A stretch of DNA of 64,000 nt from Neisseria leonii (lineage in GTDB: Bacteria; Pseudomonadota; Gammaproteobacteria; Burkholderiales; Neisseriaceae): the NCBI RefSeq assembly GCF_028776105.2, contig NZ_CP145606.1, forward strand, positions 744,001 to 808,000, written 5' to 3'. Positions 54,932 to 63,457 of this stretch are shown in pieces (positions within the stretch are counted from its first letter, which is position 1; each line of letters starts with the position of its first letter). Below the pieces are notes generated by a model. It was not told the DNA's origin. It saw only the letters and a program-made list of their open reading frames with translations, and made no database searches. A program made the position numbers and the translations under genes.

Positions 54932-54977
54932 ATTCAAACCCTTTGAATGATGAAAGGATAATAAACCATGTCTGCTT

Positions 54978-55184
54978 TTATGTGCGGGGAAGTTGGCGGT
55001 TTTGCGCGGCTTGTTCCGCTGAAGTTTCTTCGGCAAGGCGCGGACACCAACCGTTTGATTCCGGCTCTTTTTTCAACCATGCCTCGTAAATCCATTCGAG
55101 AACAAACCATATAAACGCGGCAGCGGCGGTCAAAAGTCCGGCAATCACGGCAAAAAACAGGATGATGGAGGCAAAAGCCAACAT
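54978..55184 (-). CDS. Small antisense membrane protein in the prophage (moron), second
   Basis: A 68-residue protein with one long hydrophobic helix (FASIILFFAVIAGLLTAAAA) and then a charged tail with EWIYEAWLKKEPESNGWC. A strong GGGAGGAAAG site precedes ATG 55184. It lies 46 bases upstream of the other minus-strand small gene, so the two form an apparent antisense unit read against the tail operon. Function unknown. Confidence 0.55.
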   Translation of the reverse strand: MLAFASIILFFAVIAGLLTAAAAFIWFVLEWIYEAWLKKEPESNGWCPRLAEETSAEQAAQNRQLPRT

Positions 55185-55224
55185 TTCTCTTTCCTCCCAT
55201 TATTCATAAACAGGATATTAACAC

Positions 55225-57906
55225 ATGGCTTCTGATTTGGGTGTTTCAATTAAGGTATCCGCCGCCGTCGGAGGTGCGTTGTCCGGCTTGGTCAGTGTCA
55301 GTAAAGCCATGAAAACGCTGGAATCGACAACCGCCGCACTTGAGGCACGGCAGCGTGAGCTGGGGAACGTGTTGGAACGGAATAAAGACAGATTGGGCGT
55401 GCAATCTGCCAGGCAGTTGTGGCAAGAGTACGACAAAATTGACCGCTCCATCAAAAAACTGACTGCCAGCTCTGTAAAATTGCAACAGATTCAGGGATTA
55501 AAAGCTGCCAACGCCGCCCGGTGGGAGAATATAAAATCCCGTTGGGCTGTTGCCGCAGCGGCAGCCGGTACATTGGTTTTGCCGGTCAGGCTCGCGATTG
55601 GTTTTGAGTCGGCGATGGCAGATGTTAAAAAAGTTGTCAATTTTGAGACGCCGCAACAGCTCAAAGAAATGGAACAGGATATTTTGCACATGACACGCAA
55701 GATTCCGATGGCGGCAGAAGAGCTGGCCGCGATTGTCGCGGCAGGCGGACAAAGCGGCGTTGCACGCGGACACCTGACCGGCTTTGCATCGGATGCGGCC
55801 AAAATGGGTGTGGCATTCGATATGGCGGCAGGAGAGGCCGGCGAAGCGATGGCCACCCTGTCCAATGTTTTACAGATTCCGATTCCGAAAATCAGCAGAT
55901 TGGGCGATGCCGTCAACCATTTGTCGGACAACGCTAATTCAAAGGCAGCCGATATTGTCAATGTGCTGACCCGTGTCGGCAGCGACATCAAGCAGCTCGG
56001 CATGACGGAAACCCAAGGTGCGGCATGGGGCAGTACATTTCTGAGTATGGGTAAGGCACCGGAACTTGCAGCGCAGGCCATAAAAGGTATGGTCACTTCG
56101 CTGTCGGTTTTGAAAGCCGGAGGTAAAAAAGAGGCGGCGGCATTGGCTGAATTGGGACTGACGGCCAAAGAATTCGCCGATGCCATGAACAAAGACGCGC
56201 AAGATGCGGTGCTCAATCTGCTGGCACGGGTCAAACAGCTTCCGAAAGACAAGCAATATCCGCTGCTGATGCGTATGTTCGGCAGGCAGTATGCCGATGA
56301 TGCTTTGATGCTGGCCAATAACGTCGGGGAGTACAACCGCCAACTGGATTTGCTGTCTGAAAAAGACGCTTCCGGCAATCTGAAATATCTCGGATCGATG
56401 CAGCGCGAATTTGAAAACCGTTCTGCAACGACCGCAAATCAATTGCAGATTTTGAAAAACGGTTTGGTTGAGCTGGGCATCACTGTCGGCAGCGTCATTT
56501 TGCCTGTGGTCAATGAATTTGTTGCCGAAGCCGTCAAAGTTTCCAATCAGCTGTCCGATTGGGCGGCACAGCATCCTGTGCTGACGAGAAGTGTTATTGG
56601 TACGGCCGCATCATTGCTGGCTTTTGTGGCCGGCGGTTTTGCTGTTATGGCAGCGGGCAATCGGCTGAAAGCATTATTCCTGACGCTAAACGGCGCGCTG
56701 CAATCATTTAAGGGAACAGCGCAACTGATGTCACTGGTGATGAAGGGCGGCATTCTGCCTGCCGATGTTCCCGGACGGCTCGGAACATTTGTCCGTGCTT
56801 TATCTGCTGCCCGTACCGCTATGATGGGTTTTAGTGTGTCTTCACTGATTGCCATGTGGCCGGTGGTGTTGGCGGTCGGTGCGATTGCGCTGGCCGGCTG
56901 GACGGTTTACAAAGCATGGAATCCGATTAAGGCATTTTTTGCCGGATTGTGGGACGGTTTGCTGCAGGGAATGAAACCGTTGAAACCGGTGTTCGACCGG
57001 CTTGTCAAGGCTTTGTCAGGCGTATGGCAGGCCGTCGCGCCGTTGGTTATGCCTGTGGTAGACGCGGTTGCGTCGGCATTGTCGGGTTTGTGGACGACGG
57101 TGCAGCCATTTGTGCAGCCTATTCTCGATTTCTTCGGGGACTTTTTCAGCGCGGCTCAAACCGCCGAAGGCGGCGCACGCAGCTTGGGGGAAACCGTTGG
57201 TGTATGGTTGGGTGAAAAAATCAGCGGCTTACTTGGTATGGTACTGAATGTGTGGACGGCCATGATCACCTTTTTCGACAATCGGCTGAATGCACTGATC
57301 AGCCTAATCGCCAACTTTTCCCCCGTCACTGCTTTTCAGACGGCCTTCCAAGCAGTGTGGACTTGGCTCTCCGGCTTGGGCGCAACTTTTATGTCCTACG
57401 GCAGCATGATGATCGACGGCTTGGTCAACGGCATCAAGGCAGGCATCGGCCGCGCAGTGGCGGCGGTACAAGGGGTGGTGTCGGCGGTTAAGTCTGCGTT
57501 TACGTCCGACAGCAAAGGCATGGGCATCCATTCGCCCAGCCGCGTTTTCCAAGGCTACGGCGGGTTTATGACCGAGGGTCTGGCCATCGGTGTCAATAAA
57601 GGTGCGGCGCGGCCGGTACAGGCTGTCGGTGCGTGGGCAGGCCGTCTGAAAGAGAGCTTTGCCGCCCGTATGGGCGGTCTGCGTGCCGATTTGGCGGCGC
57701 GGATTTCAGACAGCAGCGCAGATTTTGCCGCTGCACGAGCCGCCCAAAACCAAGCGGCAGGCGGCATGACCGTGAATTTCAACCCGACCATCAACGCCCC
57801 GGGCGGCGACCCTGCGCAAATTCAGACGGCCTTGCAGCTGGGCTTGCGCGAATTTGAAACGCTGTTTAACCGCATGATGGCCGACCGCGAACGGAGGGCT
57901 TACTGA
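55225..57906 (+). CDS. Phage tail tape-measure protein (P2 T-like)
   Basis: An 893-residue protein whose length sets tail length and which threads the tube. It starts MASDLGVSIKVSAAVGGALS. It has the TP901-type region with KVVNFETPQQLKEMEQDILH and VAAGGQSGVARGHLTGFASD, a hydrophobic middle (TRSVIGTAASLLAFVAGGFA) and a repeat-rich end. Uptake sequences occur at about 57332 and 57642 inside the frame. Fully open. It stops one base into the start of gpU. Confidence 0.9.
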   Translation: MASDLGVSIKVSAAVGGALSGLVSVSKAMKTLESTTAALEARQRELGNVLERNKDRLGVQSARQLWQEYDKIDRSIKKLTASSVKLQQIQGLKAANAARWENIKSRWAVAAAAAGTLVLPVRLAIGFESAMADVKKVVNFETPQQLKEMEQDILHMTRKIPMAAEELAAIVAAGGQSGVARGHLTGFASDAAKMGVAFDMAAGEAGEAMATLSNVLQIPIPKISRLGDAVNHLSDNANSKAADIVNVLTRVGSDIKQLGMTETQGAAWGSTFLSMGKAPELAAQAIKGMVTSLSVLKAGGKKEAAALAELGLTAKEFADAMNKDAQDAVLNLLARVKQLPKDKQYPLLMRMFGRQYADDALMLANNVGEYNRQLDLLSEKDASGNLKYLGSMQREFENRSATTANQLQILKNGLVELGITVGSVILPVVNEFVAEAVKVSNQLSDWAAQHPVLTRSVIGTAASLLAFVAGGFAVMAAGNRLKALFLTLNGALQSFKGTAQLMSLVMKGGILPADVPGRLGTFVRALSAARTAMMGFSVSSLIAMWPVVLAVGAIALAGWTVYKAWNPIKAFFAGLWDGLLQGMKPLKPVFDRLVKALSGVWQAVAPLVMPVVDAVASALSGLWTTVQPFVQPILDFFGDFFSAAQTAEGGARSLGETVGVWLGEKISGLLGMVLNVWTAMITFFDNRLNALISLIANFSPVTAFQTAFQAVWTWLSGLGATFMSYGSMMIDGLVNGIKAGIGRAVAAVQGVVSAVKSAFTSDSKGMGIHSPSRVFQGYGGFMTEGLAIGVNKGAARPVQAVGAWAGRLKESFAARMGGLRADLAARISDSSADFAAARAAQNQAAGGMTVNFNPTINAPGGDPAQIQTALQLGLREFETLFNRMMADRERRAY

Positions 57907-58240
57907 TGTATGCACAATTGGGCGATGTGCGCTTCGAGCTGCTGCAAAGCTTTACCGGTCTCGAATCTACCCATACGGCCAAGTTCGCCAAGCACGAAGT
58001 GCTGGCCGGGCGGCCGCGTTTGCAGGCTTTGAAAAACGATTTAACCGAACTGAAACTGTCGTTAAAACTGCATTGGCTGCTGGGCAATCCCGATACGGCT
58101 TATCAGGGGCTGCTGGCCGCCAAAGAAGCGCAGCAGGCGGTATCGCTGGTTTACGGCAGCGGCCGTTTTGCGGGCTGGTGGGTCATTGGGCGGCTGACCG
58201 AACGTGTGCTGATACAGGACGCGCAAGGCCGAACCGCCGC
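57906..58240 (+). pseudogene. Phage tail protein gpU (P2-like), 3'-truncated
   Basis: Begins MYAQLGDVRFELLQSFTGLE and is recognisable through LTERVLIQDAQGRTAARS, about 113 codons. After that the reading frame runs into DNA of a trimeric autotransporter. The frame formally stays open to 58430 but the last 60 codons are foreign. Late-control and baseplate genes that should follow are missing, so this break marks the right end of the prophage. Confidence 0.75.
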
Positions 58241-59001
58241 GCGTTCCTGCTTTTTTGATTTCTTCCGCCAGTTTTTCCGCCACCAGCCACAGCTGGCTGC
58301 CGTTGACGACACCGGTAGACGTTTTGGAAATTTTACCGGCGGCTACAGGATAATCTGCCGCTCTCCGCCCTCTCTACCGACAGCGAATACGCCCGACTCT
58401 GCGCGCCCGAGTCCGGCAAAGCCACTGTAGGTAATACCGTTTATCGTGGCGGTGTTTTCACTTGTCACCTCACGGTCTGCCGCCGAGCCTGCGCCGACCG
58501 CCACGCTGTTGCTCCGGGTAATTTGTGCGTCTTTACCCACGGCCACGATATTGCTCAGGCCATCTGAAACCGTGATATTGCTGCCCAGAATCTGTGCACC
58601 GGTTATCTGATTGAGCTTATTGTCGTTGCCCATTAAAATGAGATCGGTCGTTTGATTGACCACGTTGTTGCTGCCGGCGGTAAAAGTATCGTTCACATCG
58701 GTTACGGTATTTTTATAGCTGGTTACGGCGTTGCGTTGGATATGCTTCGCTGCATCGCTGCCTTTGAGCGTATTGCCCACACCGATTACTTGGCTGCGGA
58801 TAACGTTTTCGGCCAGATTTCTACCGATAATGCCGACCGAACCCAGTTCTTTTTCGCACAAAACATCGAGTCTGCCGCGATGGACGAAGCATCATCCTCC
58901 GTAAACATCTCTTCCCGATAGGCATTGTTGATTTGGTTGCCCAAACCGGCAATCAACGCACCGTTACGATAACCGATACCGATAATCATCACAATTGACA
59001 A
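58232..59001 (-). pseudogene. Trimeric autotransporter adhesin fragment, frameshifted
   Basis: On the minus strand, head-type repeats of a YadA/Hia-like adhesin can be read: GIIGRNLAENVIRSQVIGVG, NTVTDVNDTFTAGSNNVVNQ and SNIVAVGKDAQITRSNSVAV. After a frameshift near 58345 comes the neck motif VVNGSQLWLVAEKLAEEIKK. Another shift near 58865 joins an upstream segment with GYRNGALIAGLGNQINNAYR. It has no signal peptide, stalk or membrane anchor. It is therefore a remnant. The break with gpU is at about 58235-58240. Confidence 0.7.
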
Positions 59002-59035
59002 AAGTTAATTTTTGTTTAAAATGCGAATAGTATTG
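58995..59035 (+). promoter_or_regulatory. Predicted Fur-controlled promoter of the siderophore receptor
   Basis: TTGACA (58995-59000) and TAAAAT (59017-59022) with a 16-base spacer form a good promoter on the plus strand. Overlapping and following the -10 is AATGCGAATAGTATTGT (about 59020-59036). This resembles the Neisseria Fur box. The gene encodes an iron-siderophore receptor, so iron repression through Fur is expected. Confidence 0.6.
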
Positions 59036-59142
59036 TTTCTTATTTTCCGGTTCGGCCTTCCCGAACCGGAAAATCGTGCGACAATACCCCCCAGACACAA
59101 CAAGAGCCAAGTGATACAAGGATATTCGGGAGTAATCAGACA

Positions 59143-61338
59143 ATGAAGAAACACACTCAACCCGCCGTATTGAAAACGGCACGCAAGCGAACGGCCGTTG
59201 TCGGCGCCGGCATTCTGGCAGCCGCCATGAACCCCGCCTTTGCCGAAACTCAGAGCGTCCGGCTGGATACCGTCAATGTCAAAGGCGGCAAGGTGGTACG
59301 CAGCGGCTACAAAGCCCCCAACACCACCATCGGCAAACGGATGCAGGACATTCAGAACATTCCGCAAAGTGCCACCGTCATCAACCGCCAAGTGATTCAG
59401 GATCAGGCGACCACCGATTTGAAATCCACGCTGAAAAACGCCGGCATCACCTTCCAGGCCGGCGAAGGCGGCCAGGCCGAAGTGCCGATTATCCGGGGCA
59501 TGCACGCGGGCAACGATGTTTACGACGACGGTCTGCGCGGCTCTTCCGCCCAATTCAACAGCGACACCTACAACACCGAGCGTGTGGAAGTCCTCAAAGG
59601 CAGCGCGGCCGTCCTGTTCGGCCGCGGTGCGGCGGGGGGGGTCATCAACCAAGTCAATAAATCGCCCTATATCGGCACCGGGGGCGAAGTGGCAGCCGGT
59701 ATCGGCACCCAAGGCAGACGCCGTGTTACCGCCGACATCAACCATGCCTTCAACGACGATATCGCCGTGCGCCTGAACGTGATGGGCGACAAAGCCGATT
59801 CCTTCCGCAAACCGGTGGAAAGCAAACGCTGGGGCATCGCGCCCAGCATCGCCTTCGGCCTGAGCGGCGATACGCAGCTGGAACTGTCCTACAAGCGCGA
59901 CAACAGCGAGAAAACAGCCGATTTCGGCGTACCTTATCTGAAAACCGGTGAAAATACGCGCACGGCGGCAGTCGAAGCCGTCGATCAGTTCTACGGCTTC
60001 CACACCGATTTTGAAGACAGCAAACGCGACAGCTACACCGCGGCATTGAGCCACAAATTCAATGACAATGTGTCGCTGAACAACAATCTGCGTTACAGCC
60101 GCACCCGCTACCGCCTGCTGGGTGTGCCGCCGCGCCTGACCGAAAATAAAGACGGCACCTACACCATCGGCCGTGATCTGGGCAGGGGCAAGAAAACCAT
60201 CAATTACGATGCGAACACCCTGACCAACAACACCGATGTCAATTTCAAATTCAATACCGGCGACATCAAACACGATTTGCTGGTGAACTTGGAGCTGACC
60301 CGAGAAAAACGCGACAACTACAACGACACCTACAACTTCTTCAACAAGGCAGACAACCGGCCCATTACCTCTCAGGCGTGGCGCAACCTGAAAACCCTGA
60401 CCCCGGGCGTGCCTGCCGATGATGTTTACTATACCCACAGCAGCACATTGGGCAGTACACTGACCACCCGCACCGTAGGCGTGGGCGTCAACGATATTGT
60501 CGAACTGACGCCGACACTGAAAGCCGTCGCCGGTGTGCGCTTCAACAGCATCAAAACCGAAAACACGCCGGCCGGAAACGGCAACCGCGTGCAGCGTTCC
60601 GACAATATCTGGACCTACAACGGCAGCCTGATTTGGGACTACCGCCCCGGCAGCAATGTTTACGCTTCCTACAACACCGCCGCCACACCGGTAGCCTACC
60701 GCGTTACCGGCCAGAGCGACAGCCTGGATCCTTCGCAATTGGTTGCCGCACCGGAAAAAACGCGCACCATCGAAATCGGCACCAAAAATGCCTTCTTCGA
60801 TGACGCACTGACGGTAAACGCCGCCCTGTTCCACACCAAGAAAACCCAGCAGTACTACCGCGATGCGGGCTTTATCGACTGGGCGAAAGTCTATGGTCTG
60901 GACCTGGAAGTGGCCGGGCGCGTTACCGACCGCTTCAACGTACTGGGCAATGTGATTGTCAGCAACGGCAAAATGCGCGCCACCTCGAGAAGCACCACCC
61001 AGCTTGACGGCCACTTCCCCGAAGCGGCGGCCAAAGTTACCGCCAACGTATGGGGCAACTACCGCATTACCGACCAGTTCAATACCGGTCTGGGCCTGCG
61101 TTATGTCGGCGACCGCTACACCCATATGCCCGCACGCGGCGGCAACGGTGTGATGAAGCAGAAACTGCCCGCCTATACTGCGGTTGATGCGATGGTCAGC
61201 TATGAAAACAGAAACTTCCGCGCCCAACTGAATGCGAACAACGTACTCGACAAGAAATACTTCGATACGGGGCACCGCCAACAGGCTATTCCGGGCGAAC
61301 GCCGCAATTTCGTCGCCACCGTCGGCTACAAGTTCTAA
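59143..61338 (+). CDS. TonB-dependent catecholate-type siderophore receptor
   Basis: A 731-residue outer-membrane receptor. A signal peptide (to about residue 34, GAGILAAAMNPAFAE) precedes a plug domain (IPQSATVINRQVIQDQATTD and PIIRGMHAGNDVYDDGLRGS). A 22-strand barrel follows and ends in the C-terminal aromatic residue (VATVGYKF), needed for barrel insertion. It belongs to the Fiu/FcuA branch, which imports ferric catecholates with TonB energy. A PiuC-type hydroxylase follows, a pairing typical of this branch. Regulated by the promoter at 58995, probably by Fur. Confidence 0.92.
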   Translation: MKKHTQPAVLKTARKRTAVVGAGILAAAMNPAFAETQSVRLDTVNVKGGKVVRSGYKAPNTTIGKRMQDIQNIPQSATVINRQVIQDQATTDLKSTLKNAGITFQAGEGGQAEVPIIRGMHAGNDVYDDGLRGSSAQFNSDTYNTERVEVLKGSAAVLFGRGAAGGVINQVNKSPYIGTGGEVAAGIGTQGRRRVTADINHAFNDDIAVRLNVMGDKADSFRKPVESKRWGIAPSIAFGLSGDTQLELSYKRDNSEKTADFGVPYLKTGENTRTAAVEAVDQFYGFHTDFEDSKRDSYTAALSHKFNDNVSLNNNLRYSRTRYRLLGVPPRLTENKDGTYTIGRDLGRGKKTINYDANTLTNNTDVNFKFNTGDIKHDLLVNLELTREKRDNYNDTYNFFNKADNRPITSQAWRNLKTLTPGVPADDVYYTHSSTLGSTLTTRTVGVGVNDIVELTPTLKAVAGVRFNSIKTENTPAGNGNRVQRSDNIWTYNGSLIWDYRPGSNVYASYNTAATPVAYRVTGQSDSLDPSQLVAAPEKTRTIEIGTKNAFFDDALTVNAALFHTKKTQQYYRDAGFIDWAKVYGLDLEVAGRVTDRFNVLGNVIVSNGKMRATSRSTTQLDGHFPEAAAKVTANVWGNYRITDQFNTGLGLRYVGDRYTHMPARGGNGVMKQKLPAYTAVDAMVSYENRNFRAQLNANNVLDKKYFDTGHRQQAIPGERRNFVATVGYKF

Positions 61339-61347
61339 AACCCGTCA

Positions 61348-61378
61348 AGGCCGTCTGAAACGCGTTTTCAGACGGCCT
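61348..61378. terminator. Uptake-sequence pair after the siderophore receptor
   Basis: AGGCCGTCTGAA (61348-61359) and its complement (61367-61378) form a 12-base stem with a 7-base loop, 9 bases after the receptor stop. It may partially separate receptor and hydroxylase transcription. Confidence 0.65.
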
Positions 61379-61452
61379 GTCTGTCTGTTTTTACCGTCGG
61401 GCAAACGGTTTTCCGCCTTGTCCGACGATAAAAACAGAAAGCGAGCCAAATC

Positions 61453-62133
61453 ATGTTACTGCATATTGAAAACGTTTTAAGCGAAGCAGAATTGGTGCAG
61501 GCGCGCGCGATTCTGGCCGATGCACCGTGGGCCGACGGCAAAATCACCGCAGGCAGCCAGTCCGGCCAAGTGAAAAACAATCTGCAACTGCCCCAGTTGA
61601 GCGAAGCGGGTCAGGCCATGTCGGAGCTGGTGAAAAACGCCGTGCTGCGCAACAGTGAATTTTTCGCCGCCGCCCTGCCGCACACCGTCTTCCCGCCGCT
61701 CATCAACTGCTACCGCGAAGGCCAGCAGTTCGGCAACCACATCGACAACGCCGTCCGCCGCGACCCCTACACCGGCCAATGGGTGCGCACCGACGTTTCC
61801 AGCACCCTGTTTCTCAACGACCCCGACGAATACGACGGCGGCGAATTGGTCATTGAAGACAATTACGGCAGCCACAGCGTCAAACTCGCAGCGGGCGATA
61901 TGATTGTCTACCCCGCCACCAGCCTGCACCACGTAACCCCCGTTACCCGCGGCCAGCGCATCGCCAGCTTTTTCTGGACGCAGTCGATGGTGCCGGGCGA
62001 CGAAAAACGCACCCTGCTGTTCGATATGGACCGCGCCATCTCTTCCCTGCGCGCGCAATACGGCGAAAACGAAGAAACCGTTTTGCTCACGGGCGTTTAC
62101 CACAACCTGCTGCGCCAATGGAGCAGCATTTGA
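61453..62133 (+). CDS. PKHD-type Fe(II)/2-oxoglutarate hydroxylase (PiuC/YbiX family)
   Basis: A 226-residue oxygenase with metal ligands His96 and Asp98 (GNHIDNAV) and His159 (SLHHVTPV). Arg169 ([11 protein letters not shown]) probably binds 2-oxoglutarate. YbiX/PiuC proteins are repeatedly encoded next to catecholate siderophore receptors and are linked to iron uptake; the substrate is unknown. AAAGCG lies before the start at 61453. Full length. Confidence 0.92.
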   Translation: MLLHIENVLSEAELVQARAILADAPWADGKITAGSQSGQVKNNLQLPQLSEAGQAMSELVKNAVLRNSEFFAAALPHTVFPPLINCYREGQQFGNHIDNAVRRDPYTGQWVRTDVSSTLFLNDPDEYDGGELVIEDNYGSHSVKLAAGDMIVYPATSLHHVTPVTRGQRIASFFWTQSMVPGDEKRTLLFDMDRAISSLRAQYGENEETVLLTGVYHNLLRQWSSI

Positions 62134-62206
62134 CGGCCGCCGCCAACCGCACACCGGCCGCCACAAAGGCCGTCTGAATCTCCTTCGCCCGCAACCGGCG
62201 GCTGAA

Positions 62207-62240
62207 ATTAAAAATCTATTCCGACGAATGGATTTTTAAT
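62207..62240. terminator. Bidirectional hairpin between the hydroxylase and MFS genes
   Basis: ATTAAAAATC (62207-62216) pairs with GATTTTTAAT (62231-62240), with further pairing of ATTC and GAAT inside. The T-rich arm on either strand makes it a plausible bidirectional terminator for these convergent genes. Confidence 0.6.
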
Positions 62241-62253
62241 TTAGCAACGGACA

Positions 62254-63417
62254 TCAGCCGCTGCGCTTCCTGCCCATCAAACACACCGTCGGCAATAAAG
62301 TGACCAAGCCTGCCACGGCATAAACCCTGTTCTGATTGCCCAGTGTATCGAGCAGCCAGCCCGAGAGCATCACCGCAGGGGCGATGGCCAAATACGAAAT
62401 CAGACGGGTCAGAGCAACCACACGGCTGAGCAGGGCGTGTTCGGTCTGTGTCTGACGGTAGGTAAAATACGCCACTACGATAAACATCGAGAAAAACGAC
62501 ACCCAACCCCAAACAAAGGTGAGATAAAGCACATGGTCAAATGCCAGCAGAGCAAACATCAGCAGGGCAATGGCGGCAGACGAGTAAAAAATCACGCTGT
62601 CGGCAGAGTATCTGCCCACGATGTATCTGCCGGCCGTTTTTGCACCGATGATCGACATCACGCCGATAAAAATATAGTGATACGCCGCCATGCTTTTAGT
62701 CAGCTCAAAATGCACGGTATAAATCCAAATCAAAGCGGCAAGAATCATACGCAGCCCGAAATTGACAAAAAAGAACAGGTACGAATACCGCATCAAAACA
62801 GGCTGTTTTTTCAGATATGCCACGGCTTCGAGATTGTCGCTGATGAGACGGACGGGCTTTTCAGACGGCATAAAACGGTAGCGGATACCCCAAAACGAAA
62901 CCGCCGACAACAAGTACAGCAGCGGTATCAGCAAAGCAATCCGGGTATTGTCCAAAAACGCAAACAGCACGCCCAATACCGCAGGGGCAATAATGCCTGT
63001 CAGACTGCTGATGGTGGCAATATCGCCATTAACCTTGGGCAGCTCCTGTCTGGCATACAGTTCAGGCAAAATCGACTGAAACACAGGGTGGTGAAACGCG
63101 GAAAAACCGGAAATCACAAAACCCAAAAAAATCATCAAATAGGCATTCTCGGCACGAAACGGCAGCAAAAACAACACTGTTGCTGCCAAAAAGCAGCAAA
63201 ATTCACCCAGCAAAATCAATTTCTTTTTGTCGAACTTATCGGCAACCACACCGGCAATCGGCGTAAACAGCAGATACGGCAGAGTATCCAAAGCATAAGA
63301 AACAGACATCAATAAGGGCGAACCGGTCAGCTCCAACACCACCAGCGGAATAAAAAATAAGGCAATCCAATAGCCCAAAGTTGTGGCGAAATAGGAAAGA
63401 TTGAGTCTGTTGAACAT
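62254..63417 (-). CDS. MFS transporter
   Basis: A 387-residue twelve-helix permease of the MFS drug-exporter-like group (MFS_3/enterobactin-exporter-like). It opens MFNRLNLSYFATTLGYWIAL and has the loop motif GVVADKFDKKKLILLGEF and FSAFHHPVFQSILPELYARQ. The start at 63417 has AGAGGGG upstream. The LysR gene ends only 40 bases upstream on the same strand, so they may be cotranscribed. The substrate is unknown; a siderophore-related role is possible because the iron-uptake pair is next door. Confidence 0.85.
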   Translation of the reverse strand: MFNRLNLSYFATTLGYWIALFFIPLVVLELTGSPLLMSVSYALDTLPYLLFTPIAGVVADKFDKKKLILLGEFCCFLAATVLFLLPFRAENAYLMIFLGFVISGFSAFHHPVFQSILPELYARQELPKVNGDIATISSLTGIIAPAVLGVLFAFLDNTRIALLIPLLYLLSAVSFWGIRYRFMPSEKPVRLISDNLEAVAYLKKQPVLMRYSYLFFFVNFGLRMILAALIWIYTVHFELTKSMAAYHYIFIGVMSIIGAKTAGRYIVGRYSADSVIFYSSAAIALLMFALLAFDHVLYLTFVWGWVSFFSMFIVVAYFTYRQTQTEHALLSRVVALTRLISYLAIAPAVMLSGWLLDTLGNQNRVYAVAGLVTLLPTVCLMGRKRSG

Positions 63418-63457
63418 CCGGATACCCCTCTTTAAATTTTTTGTTTCATTTTTCTTG

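Larger units (their letters stand above)
49443..58240 (+). mobile_element. Defective BcepMu-like prophage remnant (head pseudogenes and P2-like tail genes)
   Basis: The gene order is protease/scaffold, capsid, decoration, gp36-like, tail sheath, tail tube, gpE, gpE', tape measure and gpU. It is that of transposable phages with P2-type tails such as BcepMu. No transposase, lysis, portal, terminase, baseplate or fibre genes are present. Head genes are broken and the tail block is mostly open. The left end starts inside the protease; the right end is in gpU at about 58240, where an adhesin fragment begins. No Mu-type ends or target duplication were recognised. Confidence 0.88.

Noticed and set aside
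49443..58240. The region as an active tailocin
   Set aside because: Sheath, tube and tape measure are open, but baseplate, spike, fibres and lysis genes are absent from the window and gpU is truncated. A functional particle cannot be made from this locus alone.
59005..61281. A 758-codon open frame on the strand opposite the siderophore receptor
   Set aside because: It mirrors the receptor gene in antisense, is dominated by Val, Gly and Ala from codon shadowing, and matches no family. The receptor on the plus strand is unmistakable.
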